Of a stretch of DNA of 64,000 nt, positions 23,501-35,344 are shown in pieces. Origin of the DNA: Musa acuminata AAA Group. Taxonomy: Eukaryota > Streptophyta > Magnoliopsida > Zingiberales > Musaceae. Both the position numbers and the translations under genes were made by a program. The DNA is taken from positions 1,068,001-1,132,000 of the forward strand of contig NC_088340.1 of the NCBI RefSeq assembly GCF_036884655.1, given 5' to 3'. The notes beneath the pieces were generated by a model that saw only the letters and a list, made by a program, of their open reading frames with translations, did not search any database and was not told the DNA's origin. Position 1 is the stretch's first letter; each line of letters opens with the position of its first letter.

Positions 23501-26200
23501 TATGGAGCATAATAAGATGTGGTTGGTGCACTGTCTTGAGGATTGTTATCCAGGGATCCTGTCAAGCATCTGAGGATCTAATTCTGAGAAATACATCACT
23601 GTTTGTGTTTCTTTTTTTCAAAGGAAAGTATATCCATATCATTTCATAAGGTTGGAAATGTAAGAAAACAAAGAGGGAACTTTTATGTTAGGAGAGCCAA
23701 TCTGATAGAATAGTATACTATCAGAAGAAGAAAATTCTATATTTTCAGTGTGGAAGTCACCCTTTATTTTTATAAGTTGAAGATGATCTGTGATATTTGC
23801 ACAGGAGATGGGAGAAGAAGAAGAACCTTGAGTGAGTGAGAGGAGCAGCTCAAGACATGAAGAAGAGGATGGCTTGTGACAAGGCTGAGAGAAGACAGAA
23901 ATTACTGGCTGAAAAGCCAATAAATTGTGAAATTGTATCATTTTCCTCTTTGAATTGGATTGAGAATACTCCTTAGCATGATTGGATAATATCTTGTTAT
24001 TCTTAGGACAGCCTTATACTTAATTTCCAGCTGCAAGAATTTCCAATGAGGTAAGAGAAATGCAATGCCATGTTGCATGATGATAGAAAACATTTTAGAA
24101 AAATGACAAAAACAAGCCAGTAAGGCTTGCCATATCATTATAAAACATAAAAAAAAAAAAATATTTTATGAATAAGAAATGATTGGGAGAGTATTTTCCA
24201 AACTCTCAGGTGTGATGGGATTCAAAAAGTGCATCAAAGCCAAATTGACTTGTACATGAGGAGTCTTGTCTTAATAATTTAAGCCTTTACAACTACTAAT
24301 CGCTCAGACAAAATTCTATCAACAACAATCTTTTAAGCTATACAACATGATGCAATTTCATCAAGCAAATAAAAGGCAACATAGTGCATTAAGATGTGTG
24401 AATATAGTTTTATCCCCACCAAAGAAAGATTAATTTCAAATGTTGAAATGCAACCAACATGGGTTGTACATGAGCTGAATGTTGGATCATAGTAAAATCC
24501 CACTTGATCTATAAACAACACATGATTCTGAAATAAACCCAACATTTCCAATTATGATCTGGCTTCATCTGATTCCTCACAACCACTAAAATATTCAAGC
24601 AAGGAGGGAGAGAGTGCTCACAGCATCCTTCTTAGGCTACACAACAAGGTGTTTGTTTAATTATTGCCTTGAGATGTGCCCACAGCATCCATCTGCCAAA
24701 GTAGTGATGATTCCACATGACTTCTCTATGGATTTAGCTGTCCATTGGCTCGAGGTCATGTGCCAAGTTAAGGCTTGATGTGTTGTCCTTCAGCTTACCA
24801 CTAAATGACTCGGATCACTACACATTCTTGTAGACTTAGGAGCAGTGCAAGTTCCATCTCCAGTTTCCATGGCTATGCTATCATTAATCTTCAGGTTCCA
24901 TCAAGCTAAAAAGAGGGGAACATGTGGACCATCAAAGAGAGGGTGAGTGGACTTAGTGTTTGTACCACTAAACCTTTTAGCATACTGCTTTTTGCTGTGA
25001 TTCGCTGGCTAAGCAAATGATTCCACTCTTATATGATACTGTGAGATGTCATTTACCATCTGAATGATCTGTGGGATGACTATAAAGGTTGAAGATGTTG
25101 TTGGCATCTTCACTCATATACTGATTTAGATATTTATACATAATAACGATGATTAACAATTTAATATGGTATTGGAATGAGAGATTTTGTGTTAAAATAT
25201 CATTCAAGCTATGGAAAGAAAAAAAAATTCATAATATCAAAAGAATAATTAAGAGACTTGATAGAAATGTAAATGTAAAATAATGAAGTCATTCGATACT
25301 ATTATATATATCTATAGAACAATATCTGAATTTAATCGTAAGAAATAATAATCTCCTGATTTAGTTTAGACCGAAGTCGAAAATTCTATGTACACACTCT
25401 CATATAAATACAATAAAAAAAAAACCCTACTAATATCTTAGGGTATTTTTCTTCCTTATTCCCCTTACTAAATTTTTAAGATAAATAAAATATTTAAGAC
25501 AATCAAATCATTAAATTCCAAGGATTTCATTTATTGATGTAGAAGTTTTTTGTACTTGAATTTCTAAATTTTACCTCCAAACTATCCTTATATATAATTA
25601 TATAATTATAATATCATCCTTTAGCTTAATCTGGTCAATTAGGCAGCACTTGGGGGTCGTCGTTTGACTGGTCAACACTTGATGCCACACCTCTTCAATG
25701 TGCCCAAAGGAGTCTCTCTCTCTCTCTAATGATCAAGCTGGGAATTGTCTCACTAGCTTGTGATCGAAATATTTTACACAAATCCCACGATGAGAATATT
25801 CACATAAGATTTAAAAATTGATCTGTGTATTTGTTTTAATATTATAAATATACAACATAAGAAAAAAAAAAAGAAAGGGTTGGAAACAGTGTGGTTTTCA
25901 ATGAAAGACAACCTGTTTGATGGAGAAGCTCCCATTGCAGGTGACCATCTCCATCCTCTGCCTACTGCTTCAAAGGCGAACCCATACACTATTCCAAGTC
26001 CGTGCAAGAAAGTCGTTCTTCCCCTTCCTTTGATGTAAACCCAAACATGCAACTCCTCCATGGATCCACTGCATGAGGATCCATTCCTTCAGGTCACAGC
26101 ATAACATGCACCGCGTGGCTTCCCCTGACACAAGGGCTGCCTCGTTGTCTCCCAACCTGGCCAAGCCTTTCCTCTTCACAATACCCACTTGCAGATACAC
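20600..26200. other. Long intergenic region without a recognisable gene
   Basis: About 5.6 kb. The first few hundred bases are the promoter side of the F-box/kelch gene. A GC-richer patch at about 21430-21690 contains TGGGCC-type elements and short open frames on the minus strand, none of known family. From 21700 on the DNA is AT-rich, with the diverged direct repeats at 23037-23413. No transposase or reverse transcriptase is visible. Confidence 0.45.
23037..23413. repeat. Diverged direct repeats, about 180 bp apart
   Basis: A block of about 100 bp starting 'ctgagtgagtttgattg' at 23037 recurs at 23217 as 'ctgagtgagtttgactg'. Both copies share 'cttgttcagaca', 'aaagcaag' and 'caagtggaag' in the same order. 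A short third copy ('cctgcaagtggaaggtag') begins near 23391. The segment 'gatgcatcagca' also recurs at about 22890 and 23166. Confidence 0.7.
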
Positions 26201-26235
26201 CAAGTATGGGACAGCATGGCGTATCCCCTGATGCG

Positions 26236-26240
<5 letters not shown>

Positions 26241-26268
<28 letters not shown>

Positions 26269-26330
26269 AGATCTCCTTCTTCTTCTTCTTCTTCTTCTTC
26301 TTCTTCTTCGTCTTCTTCTTCTTCTTTCTT
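26241..26330. repeat. (CT)n followed by (CTT)n
   Basis: A CT dinucleotide tract (about 26241-26269) is followed by a CTT-rich tract (about 26275-26330). They lie roughly 120-210 bp before the start codon of the small HLH gene, so they are in its promoter or 5' UTR. Confidence 0.9.
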
Positions 26331-26452
26331 GCATCAGTACTTAAGTAGAGCACTGGCCCATTTCGTCCTTCCATGCACTCGTCTTCCTCCTCAACAACAC
26401 CTTCTGTGTTCCTCCTCAACTCGACGGCTACTCGAGCAACACCGCAGACAAG

Positions 26453-26804
26453 ATGTCCGGTCGAAGGTCTCGATCGAGACAGTCCATGTCGCCGAGCATC
26501 ACCGACGAACAGATCAACGACCTCATGGCGAAGCTGCAAGCTGTTCTTCCTGAGGCACGCCTGGGGATCAATCATAGGGTAGGCACGCATGCAACATCTT
26601 ACAGCTGCCTCATTCCATTAAGATCCGCGTGCAACATCTTACTGCGTGCAGGTGTCGGCAGCCAGGGTGTTGCAGGAGACATGCAGCTACCTCAGAAGCT
26701 TGCACCGAGAGGTGGATGACCTGAGCGAGAGGCTCTCGGAGTTGCTTGCCATGGCGGACATCAGCGGTGCTGAAGCCGCGATCATTAGGAGCTTGCTGAT
26801 GTGA
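26453..26804 (+). CDS. PRE/ILI-type small non-DNA-binding helix-loop-helix protein
   Basis: Two exons, 26453-26578 and 26652-26804, joined by a 73-bp GT-AG intron, encode 92 residues, the usual size of PRE (paclobutrazol resistance)/ILI proteins. The protein begins [20 protein letters not shown]. The helix-loop-helix reads [17 protein letters not shown], then [17 protein letters not shown], and it ends [13 protein letters not shown]. The intron splits the HLH after INHR, a position conserved in the family. The region before the HLH lacks the E-box-binding glutamate and basic residues, so it should dimerise without binding DNA. Relatives sequester inhibitory bHLH proteins and promote cell elongation in gibberellin and brassinosteroid signalling. 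The CT/CTT tract upstream may influence its expression. Confidence 0.93.
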
Positions 26805-26829
26805 TACGATCCACGTTAGGTTGTTCATC

Positions 26830-27620
26830 GCTTCCTCGTTAGATGAGACGAGAATGCTGTGGATCTTCCTTGCGCAGTACTGTTTTATGTACTGATCCTA
26901 TTAATGCTCGATCTTTCTTGCACGTATGATCGAAGTTCTCATTTGGGTGCCGACGACTTTTCTGCTCGTCCACTGAAATTATCAGATTTCACGTGTTTGT
27001 TGACGCAATTCTCATGTTGCCTGTGGGTGTCTTTATAGCTATGCTGCCCAATTGATGGGCTCCACAACCCAAAAGGGGCCCAGTTGAACATGTGGACCGG
27101 GGAAGCCCACGAGCTGCAACGACCGCACGTGTGGCTAGCGATCGGCACGCGACTATTAAAGCACTCGCGAGGCCACACGCTCGCTATCCGTACTAAACGA
27201 CCATATATATTCTTCCATCAATGACCTCGACTCTCGGAAGAAACAACCAATATGCCATCTTGCCCATCTCCACCGTCGAGATCTGCATTCTTTCGCCACA
27301 GGAGTCCATCTCATCCACTCGATCATCCGCTCAATCAAGGAAGTCTTTTCGTAATTAGATAAAATGGCAGGGGTACGAACTTGATCAATCTAATAATCGA
27401 GAAAAGCCGAGGAATTTTTTATTCGTTTCTAATAAATATCTGCAGCGCGCTTAAAAATATCGCGGTGGGCGGAGAGTTTCGTGCGTGGAGCTCTTGCCGC
27501 CGAGAGATCGCCGTGGATATCTTGGTACAGAATCTTATCGATAGCCCTAATCTACGGCGATTCGCTCGAAGAATCCTCGCCTTTTCTCTAAATTTCGTCC
27601 TGATTCGACTGTTCTTGCTG
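26830..27620. other. Spacer and promoter side of the ABCF5-like relic
   Basis: This holds the 3' flank of the small HLH gene and the former promoter of the ABCF5-like gene. TGGGCC/GGGCCC and AGCCCA-type elements at about 27050-27110 resemble site II motifs of housekeeping promoters. I see no other gene. Confidence 0.4.
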
Positions 27621-27626
27621 CGGGCA

Positions 27627-30600
27627 ATGGATCTTTCGACCAAGCTCCAAAACATTGATCTCCGATCGAGGTTCCTCTTAGGTTCGCCCCTCTTGGACTC
27701 GGATAGGGCGAGAATACGGCCGCGGCTTCATCTCGCCTCGCTTTCTCCCTCGCAAAGCAGGGGGCTTGGTGTGTCTTTGGTGAACAAGACCGGCTTTCCC
27801 AGCCCCACGGTGGGCAAGCTCGGTGTTACGGCCAGGGCCGCCGTTGAGACGGCCATCACGGATGCGGACGCCACCACTGCTGATCTCGAATCCCTCTTCT
27901 CGGATAGTGCCGTGGAGGATGGGTCCAGGAGGCCGGCGAAGAAGAAGTAGAGCACTGGGGTGTCGAGCGTCTCGTCGGGCGTGTCTGGAAGGCTATCTTA
28001 ATAAGCAAGATGTACCAATGGTTATCATATCCCATGACAGAGCTTTCCTTGATCAGTTGTGCACCGAAATTGTGGAAACGGATATGGGAGTGTCACGGAC
28101 ATTCATGGGCAACTATTCTGATTATGTTCTAGCAAAAGCAGCATGGGTGGAAGCTTAATATGGAGATTTAGCATACAAAAGAGTTAATAAACAGATTAGG
28201 AGGTGGAGTTAATGCTCGACGCGCATCTAGTGAAGAGAAGGTAACTGCCAATCTTGTCTCCTTGAACATTTTACACAAATTATGTAATTGACCATGTTGT
28301 TCTTTTTACCTCCCAAGAACTCCTACATTTTGAAGCCACCGCATCACATTTTTATAGAGGTGATGCATTTTTAGTGACTTTGACTACTAGCTGTTTATTA
28401 TATCATTCTGAAAACAAGAATATTTTATTTTCAGTAGTCAAATTGGGGGGGTTTTTTTAATTACATGAAGAACTTGACTATCAATAATACAGTAATATAT
28501 ATCATTCTGAAAATAAGAATATTTTATTTTCAGAAGTCAATTTGAGGGTTTTTTTAATTAAAAATACATGAAGAACCTGATTACTAATAATAGAGTAGAA
28601 ATATGTTACTGATACCATAGGTTAAACATGAAACTTACAAGGCCTTTGAGTATATTGGGAAACCTTTCTAGAATCAGTGATTGTGGTGGTATTTTGCTAT
28701 ATTTGGTACATATTATGCCATGTATTATATAGTTTCTTGAGGCTTGGATGATGCCTCCCTGACCTAAATCTGATCAGTTATTATGTATGTTATTGTTATT
28801 ACCTCATTGTGATGTCTTGCCAGAAACTGGAGAAACTTCAAGAAGGACAAGTTGAGAAGCCCTTTGAACGAAAGCAATTAAAGATTAGATTCCCTGAGCG
28901 AGGAAGAAGTGGGAGAACTGTCTTAATGGTTAAGAATCTAAATTTTGGATATGGTGATAATGTAAGTAATTTTTGTTTGTTAAATGTAAATCTTAGTGAT
29001 TATTCATAAAAGGTTTCTTTCTATTAGAAGGAAAGAGAAGTTATACATATGTATATTGGCTGTCTGAGGTTAGTAATTTCATGTTTGTGTAGCAAATAAG
29101 TATCTTTGGTTTTTATATGCAGCTGTTGTTTGAAAAGGCAAATCTTTTAGTTGAGAGAGGCGAGAAAATAGCCATTATTGGGCCAAATGGATGTGGAAAG
29201 AGTACTTTACTGAAACTAATTATGGGCTTCAAGAAGCCTCAGGGGGGTGATGTCTTGCTCGGGGAGCATAATGTGTTGCCAAATTATTTCAAACAAAACC
29301 AGGTAAGTGTACTGCACCTGACTTCCATATCTTCAGTTGGTTACCATAATTCTAGCAAGGTGATGATGGTTTTTGGAAATAGAGAAATAAATATTCATAG
29401 CTTTGCCATACTTGTCAACCATGTTTTGTTCCATGCTATTGTTAAGATGCATGTTAGTTTGAAAATTAAAGAATGCAACTCAATTTTGAAGAATCTTTTG
29501 TTTCTAGAATAATTCCAGAGTTGTTTAATTCGGTATTTCTTAACAGGCAGAAGCTCTTGATCTGGAGAAAACTGTCCTTGAGACTGTTGAAGAAGCCACA
29601 GTGGACTGGAGAATTGATGATATAAAAGATCTCCTTGGTCGTTGTAACTTCAAAGCAGACATGCTTGATAGAAAAGGTACAGAACAGAGTCCAGGAAGTT
29701 CTATTTTTTTTTTTTTTAAATTCATATTCCATTTAAGGCTGTCACATAGTGTTACTCTTTTTTAATTGTACAAAAGAGGAACTTTAATCATAAGCAGATC
29801 AAATCAATGTTTTCTATGTTCAAATTATTAGACTGAAGTCTATGGACCTCTATATTGTCATTCTCTACAAATTGCATTTCCATGATGATGCCTACTAAAA
29901 TAATATCTGAAGCATAAATGGCAACCCTAATTTTTCTTCCACCAGCAAAAGTAAAGTCTTCAAGGATGTCCTGGTAGTGCATTTTCATATGGATATACCA
30001 AAACCAAATAAAAGAAAGAAAAAGGAATACACATGTGACAGCTGAAAATACTTTGAAGAATAAGATGCCTCATCTCTTCATTCACAGACTTTTTAGTTTG
30101 CTACAAACCTAATATATTAGTGACAATGTAGCACAGCATGTTGATGTGCAGGGATACGTCACATAAATTATAACAAGTGAAACAACTTCAGTTTAATTGT
30201 TGTATTTATTGGCAGTAGTTTTGTATGATTCCCAAATTTGTAACAATTGTAAGACAAAACTTCACCTACAAAGTAATAAATGAAAGTCATGGAGTGCTGC
30301 TTGTGTAATCATTTAGCTGGTATACTTGGCGTTTTCATAGTGGCATTGAAACCATGAAAACCGGCCAGTGTATGGCAATTTGTACTCACTTGTTCATGCT
30401 ACTCTATTCTTCATTTCTAGTTAATTATTCAGCTTCTGTTTGCCGCATTAGCTGTACAAAAGAATTATTTGTATGTTAATCATGTCCTATGTTCATATTT
30501 ATTTTGTATATGTCATAATTGTAATTTGGCTTACTTTTTGGTTGCAGGCGCGACTTGCTTTTTGCAAATTTATGGTGAAGCCATCTACTTTATTAGTTCT

Positions 30601-31753
30601 GGATGAACCTACCAACCATCTAGATATACAGTCAAAAGAGGTGCTAGAGGTAAACTTTTTTACGGTGCATGTAACTGTCTTCACAACATCAATTGTTTGC
30701 AGTAACTGACTTGTTATTGTTCTAAAACTTTTGTCGTGCTGGATCAGGAGGCTATATCTGAATACCAAGGCACTGTTATCACCATTTCTCATGATTGTTA
30801 CTTCATAAGACAGATAGTTAATAGGGTGGTGGAGGTGAAAGATGAAACTCTGCAAGATTATGCAGGCGACTACAATGTAATTTTTTGTACTCAATCCGAC
30901 TAGAAGTGGTGTCCTCATTCTGTTATCTATATGCTATACCTTGATCCTCGAACTCTTTCAGATATTTCTATATGTTCTGTAACTTCTGTTTATGTAAATA
31001 GGTCATGAACAGGCTTGATAACTTGCTTTAAAATATAAGATATTTGGTGTGGTCCTATTATCGGTTATTATGATTAAAATTTCTTCACTTCCATGTTTTT
31101 TATTTTATATGGGGATTTCAGAATTGAAAAAAATTGTAAAGTAAATATGTCCTACAACATGATGTGACCCTCATTTTCAAAGTGCTTGGTCACATGGGTA
31201 GTGTTCCTCTCTCTTGTTATTTCTTACCTTGCTAGAGTGGTAAGGGTGTTTCTGATGGAATAGTACATGAATTAATGTGTATCCCCATGTTAGGTCTGCA
31301 GTCCCATCTCCACCTTCCTGATCATGTGAAATCTTACTCCAGTTTGATAAACATGATCCACTTTGAGCTTCCTTATGCAAATTAACTGATTTGTGTTTCC
31401 TTTATTTATTACAAAATAAAACCATTGACGTCTCCTTTATATTTTTTAACAGTATTATCTGGAGAAGAACCTCGAGGCTAGGGAAAAAGAACTGGAGCGT
31501 GAGGCTGAGCTTGAAGAAAAGGCTCCAAAACCAAAAGCCAAGTCTAAGATGTCAAAGGTGAAATTTTATTGACTGTCCAAAATAGGTGGAAAAGAAGTTT
31601 GCTTTAGACAGTAGTATGTTACACTGACGTAATTGTGGCTATCTTCTGTTTATCCAGGAAGAGAGAGAAGTCATGAAGGATTAAAAAATGCTGGCTTTTC
31701 AGCAAGCAAAAGCCAAGTCCAAGAGGCTGAAGAATGCAAAGCGCTGGAAGTGA
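27627..31753 (+). pseudogene. ABCF5: Broken ABCF5 (GCN5)-like soluble ABC ATPase gene
   Basis: Intron-containing relic of a plastid-type ABCF gene. The N-terminus (MDLSTKLQNIDLRSRF...) is intact for 107 codons, then TAG at 27948. Shortly after, near 27985, the sequence jumps from the SSGV region straight to LEGYLNKQDVPMVIISHD, so nearly all of the first ABC domain is deleted. TAA replaces a codon after KAAWVEA (28156), and a frameshift follows. Later exons (28824-28961, 29123-29302, 29547-29676, 30548-30649, 30748-30876, 31453-31557, 31658-31753) keep canonical splice sites and encode domain 2: Walker A GPNGCGKST and Walker [13 protein letters not shown]. The short exon expected to carry the LSGGE signature between 29676 and 30548 was not found. 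Another TAA lies near the C-terminus (31682). Introns rule out a processed copy. A shortened, still transcribed gene is possible but a functional ABCF protein is not. Confidence 0.88.
28400..28598. repeat. Tandem duplication inside an intron of the ABCF5 relic
   Basis: A unit of about 100 bp starting 'atcattctgaaaacaag' is followed directly by a second copy starting 'atcattctgaaaataag'. Both contain 'aatattttattttcag' and 'acatgaagaac' in the same order, with a few substitutions and a G-run difference. Confidence 0.85.
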
Positions 31754-31759
31754 TGACAC

Positions 31760-34700
31760 CTGAAGATTTGAAGAGGGTGACAATTAAAGGAGTAGATAAT
31801 GCTTGATTCTTGAATGATAATAGCATACAATGTTCAAAGCAAAACAAAGTACCAACACTGTAAGTAAAAATTTTACATGTTGTACATAATACTGACACTT
31901 TTAAACATAAAACTTTTAAATACTGGCAGCTCTTCATAGAAACTCTAACTTGCCTGTTTGAGTTTAGCATTTGTTATCACCTTGTGAAATGGAAAAAAGA
32001 AAAGAGTCAAAGTTATGTCTAGCCTTTAAAAAGGTTTATCACTCATAAGAAAAGTTACCATGATGTATGTAAGTTGAAGGTTTAGTTATTCTAGTTAATT
32101 TACCCAGCCCATTCCTACTAATAACTGTAACTGAACTATCAATAATATTTTTATTATTAAGCTTGGAGTCCATGTATTTTTCAGAAATCTGTGACATTCG
32201 TAAGTGAAAAAAGCAACTAGAAGCAGGTCTCACTGCATCTACTTAGTCTCATCTTTGTTCATGACATTCATTGTGAGAGAATAAACCAATGGGGTTGACC
32301 ACATTTGTTCTCTTGCTATATAGATTCTAGCCTTAAAAGGCTTTTTCAAATAGGTTTTCTTAAATGTAAACTGTGAAAACCTCATTGGTATGAATGATTA
32401 TCTGTGGACTCCAAAAGAAATTCTTGATTTACACAACTATAATGATTGATAAAGAATAATGAGTTTGTACACATTTTGTTTTCTATATATTTCAAGTGCA
32501 CATTTACTAAATCTTTCTTATATATGTCTCTACTTATGCAATTTTTCTGCTTTCTGAAATATATAATAGAGTTTTCTTAAATAAGCATTCTATAATTTAA
32601 AATATCAACCTTTTTATCTAGTTGACTGCTTTGTGTATTTTTTTTTCTGTAAAAATGTTATTTGTATGATTTGATTCATGAGAAATAATGAACTCGGAAG
32701 CTCCTTTTATCTGCAAAATATAAATCTGACTGACTGTCTTTTTTCTGATATGCCAATAGCACGTTCATCATACTAGGCACAATAGGAACAAGCAAAAAAG
32801 AGAGATGTAGGTTATTATATTATTACATGTCCTAAAGTCACAAACAGCATAGAAAAGAGGTCCCATTAGAATGGCAAGCACATGGTTGTCTGCCAAATGG
32901 TGTGCAAGCACCAGGTGTCAAGTTGATCTTTTAGGAAAGGGAAATGGTATGATGTCCAAATCACAGGTTCAAAAGGGCTGCTTTCGTTTCATTTCTTTCA
33001 TGTATAAACTCAGTTGCTCAATCACAAGTAGTTAACCCCTCCAAAGTGAGCAAAATGCACACAGTTGAAGCTTTCAAGGAAATAGTGATACTTATGAAAC
33101 TGGCAGATGAGACTTGGTTATTCAACCTTAATTTCCTACTTCAAAGCTGTTACATAGCAAACAACAAGCTATATCTCCAGCTTAAATGGCAACCTAGAAA
33201 TCCAGTATAGGGTTAGAAGACAATAATATTTATTCAAATGGTTGTGAATTGTTAATGTTTCTTAATGAATATTGCCTTGAATATTCTTTCAAAGTAGACA
33301 ATTGCACGTGAAACACTGGAAAGTTTGAGATTTCTATCTTGCTTTCACAAGAAGTTTAGAAACTCAGCAATTATGCCTTCTCAGGATTTCCCTTCTTTCA
33401 AAACCAAAGTTTTCGTTTGTTTAGTTCTCTGAAGTATGAAGAAGTAATTATGAAGTGATTCTCAGGTTTGCATGTAATTTTTTGTACCTCCAGACCGCTT
33501 AATGTAATTTTTTATTTTATCGGAGAAAAGAGGAATTGCCTCATTTATTAATGAGATATTGAAGGGATTCTGTACATGGCCATGAGTTGTTGAGATACAC
33601 GAGACAGCTTACTGACACAGAATTATACTCATTGTTGTCATGAATGAAGTCTCCTAGTGATTGTCTACTTGGATAATGTCACTCTGTAGGAAGCTGCCTG
33701 CAGAACTAGGATGTTTGAATCCCATCTTCAAAAAGTTATTTCTGCTTGTCTGATTCTGTATTCCAAAATCCCATTGAACAGGGTCCTTGAATTAAGGGTA
33801 AATACTCCAAAAAAATAAATATAAAGGAAAGGAAGGGTCAGACAATTTGACTGCTCCACTTCAACTAACATCTAAAGCTGGTTTGACCAATAAGAGCAAG
33901 CATTCAACAATGGAAGAGTCCAACCGGTGGCCATTTCCAGTAATGCTTTTTCCTGTTTAACTAAGTATCGCAACTGATGGTGGGGGGAGATCATAACAGA
34001 ATAGCCTATAATATAGAATTATGCTATTATTTTTTGTGGCAGAGGATTAGGACATAAATTCTAATATATAATTATGCATCAAGGCATCCACATTTGGTAT
34101 GTTATTGTGCCCAGCATTTTGTAAACTGAAGGTGCAGCTGACACTAAATTGGCAACTTAATTTTTCTTCTTAGTCCTACCAAGCATTATTCTCGTGATTT
34201 CACAAACTTGAACATGTACTAAGTCTTGGAATCAGGATATGGACAGAAAATTTTACTAGCAGTTGATGTAAGTAAATTGAAGAATATTGATTGAAGCTTA
34301 CTGGCTTTCTCTGATTTTGAGATGTCACAGGTGAGACAATGATCTGTCAAGAAGACGTTCTAATGGAGTCCAAGAAGTGCCAACAAGCAATCATTGGTTA
34401 TTCCATCTGCTTCTGCTTGTGAAATACATATCTACAGCAAAAAAATTTCTTTCTTAGCAAATTTTCATCAGAACATAAAGTTTCCTTAGTGAAGATTGGA
34501 GTGCTCTTGAATATGTCAGAAAAATTCCTGATAAGCTTGACTTGCTTTTTCTGTTGACTGAAAAAAGTTTGGCTTGTCTCTGTTGCTGATCAACAGGTTG
34601 TTCTCCAACTAAGTTGTGATTTGCATGGGGTCCTGACAAGCAAAGTCTTCAGATTTCAAACCTCCCAATTTGTCCATCACATATGCAATGCTGTTTCTGA

Positions 34701-35340
34701 GGAAAGAGGGATCCCTGAACATGTCTTCTCCCAATCCAGTAAGTCCACACTCCATAAGATGAAAATTCTTTCACACTATTTAGAATCCACAGATGTAGTC
34801 AAAAATAAGTTTTTGACTACACTAAGTCTGAGAAGAGATAAGAATATGTTATGTATTATTCATTTTTCTCCCCATTGTAGTCTCATAATCCTGATGAGGT
34901 GTCTACTCCATAATCTTGCATAATTTTTCTGAAGGATGATATGACATGGAAAGATTGCACCAGCACTTGAATTATGTCACGACAGCAGGACTGGCTTCCT
35001 TTATAGTATGAAGGTTCTTTCAGCATTTCACTTTCACCTTTTCTTTCCCCTTTCAAATCCTCTCTCTCTCTCTCTCATATTGAATCCACTTCAACTTGTC
35101 TGTGTTACTGGGTCATCTTCTAAATTGTCAGACCCAGTTCTTCCTCTGTTCTTATCAGAAAGCTCTTTGTTTCAGTCATATCACATTCTTCTGCTGTCCT
35201 CAAATTCCAATATAATCCACATAATCCTCAGGGTTTGTTCCTTATGTTGATCCACCTACTCTGATCCCAAAGAGCTCACTTCCTCCAAAGCTCAAGCTTC
35301 GTTCAGTTCCTATCACAAAACAACTCCTTTTTCTGCACCT
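31760..35340. other. Intergenic DNA between the ABCF5 relic and the glutaredoxin-like gene
   Basis: About 3.5 kb of AT-rich DNA. I found no exon chain, RNA gene or transposon protein. A CT-rich patch near 35058-35080 lies in the promoter or 5' UTR of the next gene. Confidence 0.45.
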
Positions 35341-35344
35341 CTCC

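Noticed and set aside
26267..26590. Minus-strand frame with a lysine-rich end over the CT/CTT tract
   Set aside because: The lysine run is just the simple repeat read backwards, opposite the HLH exon.
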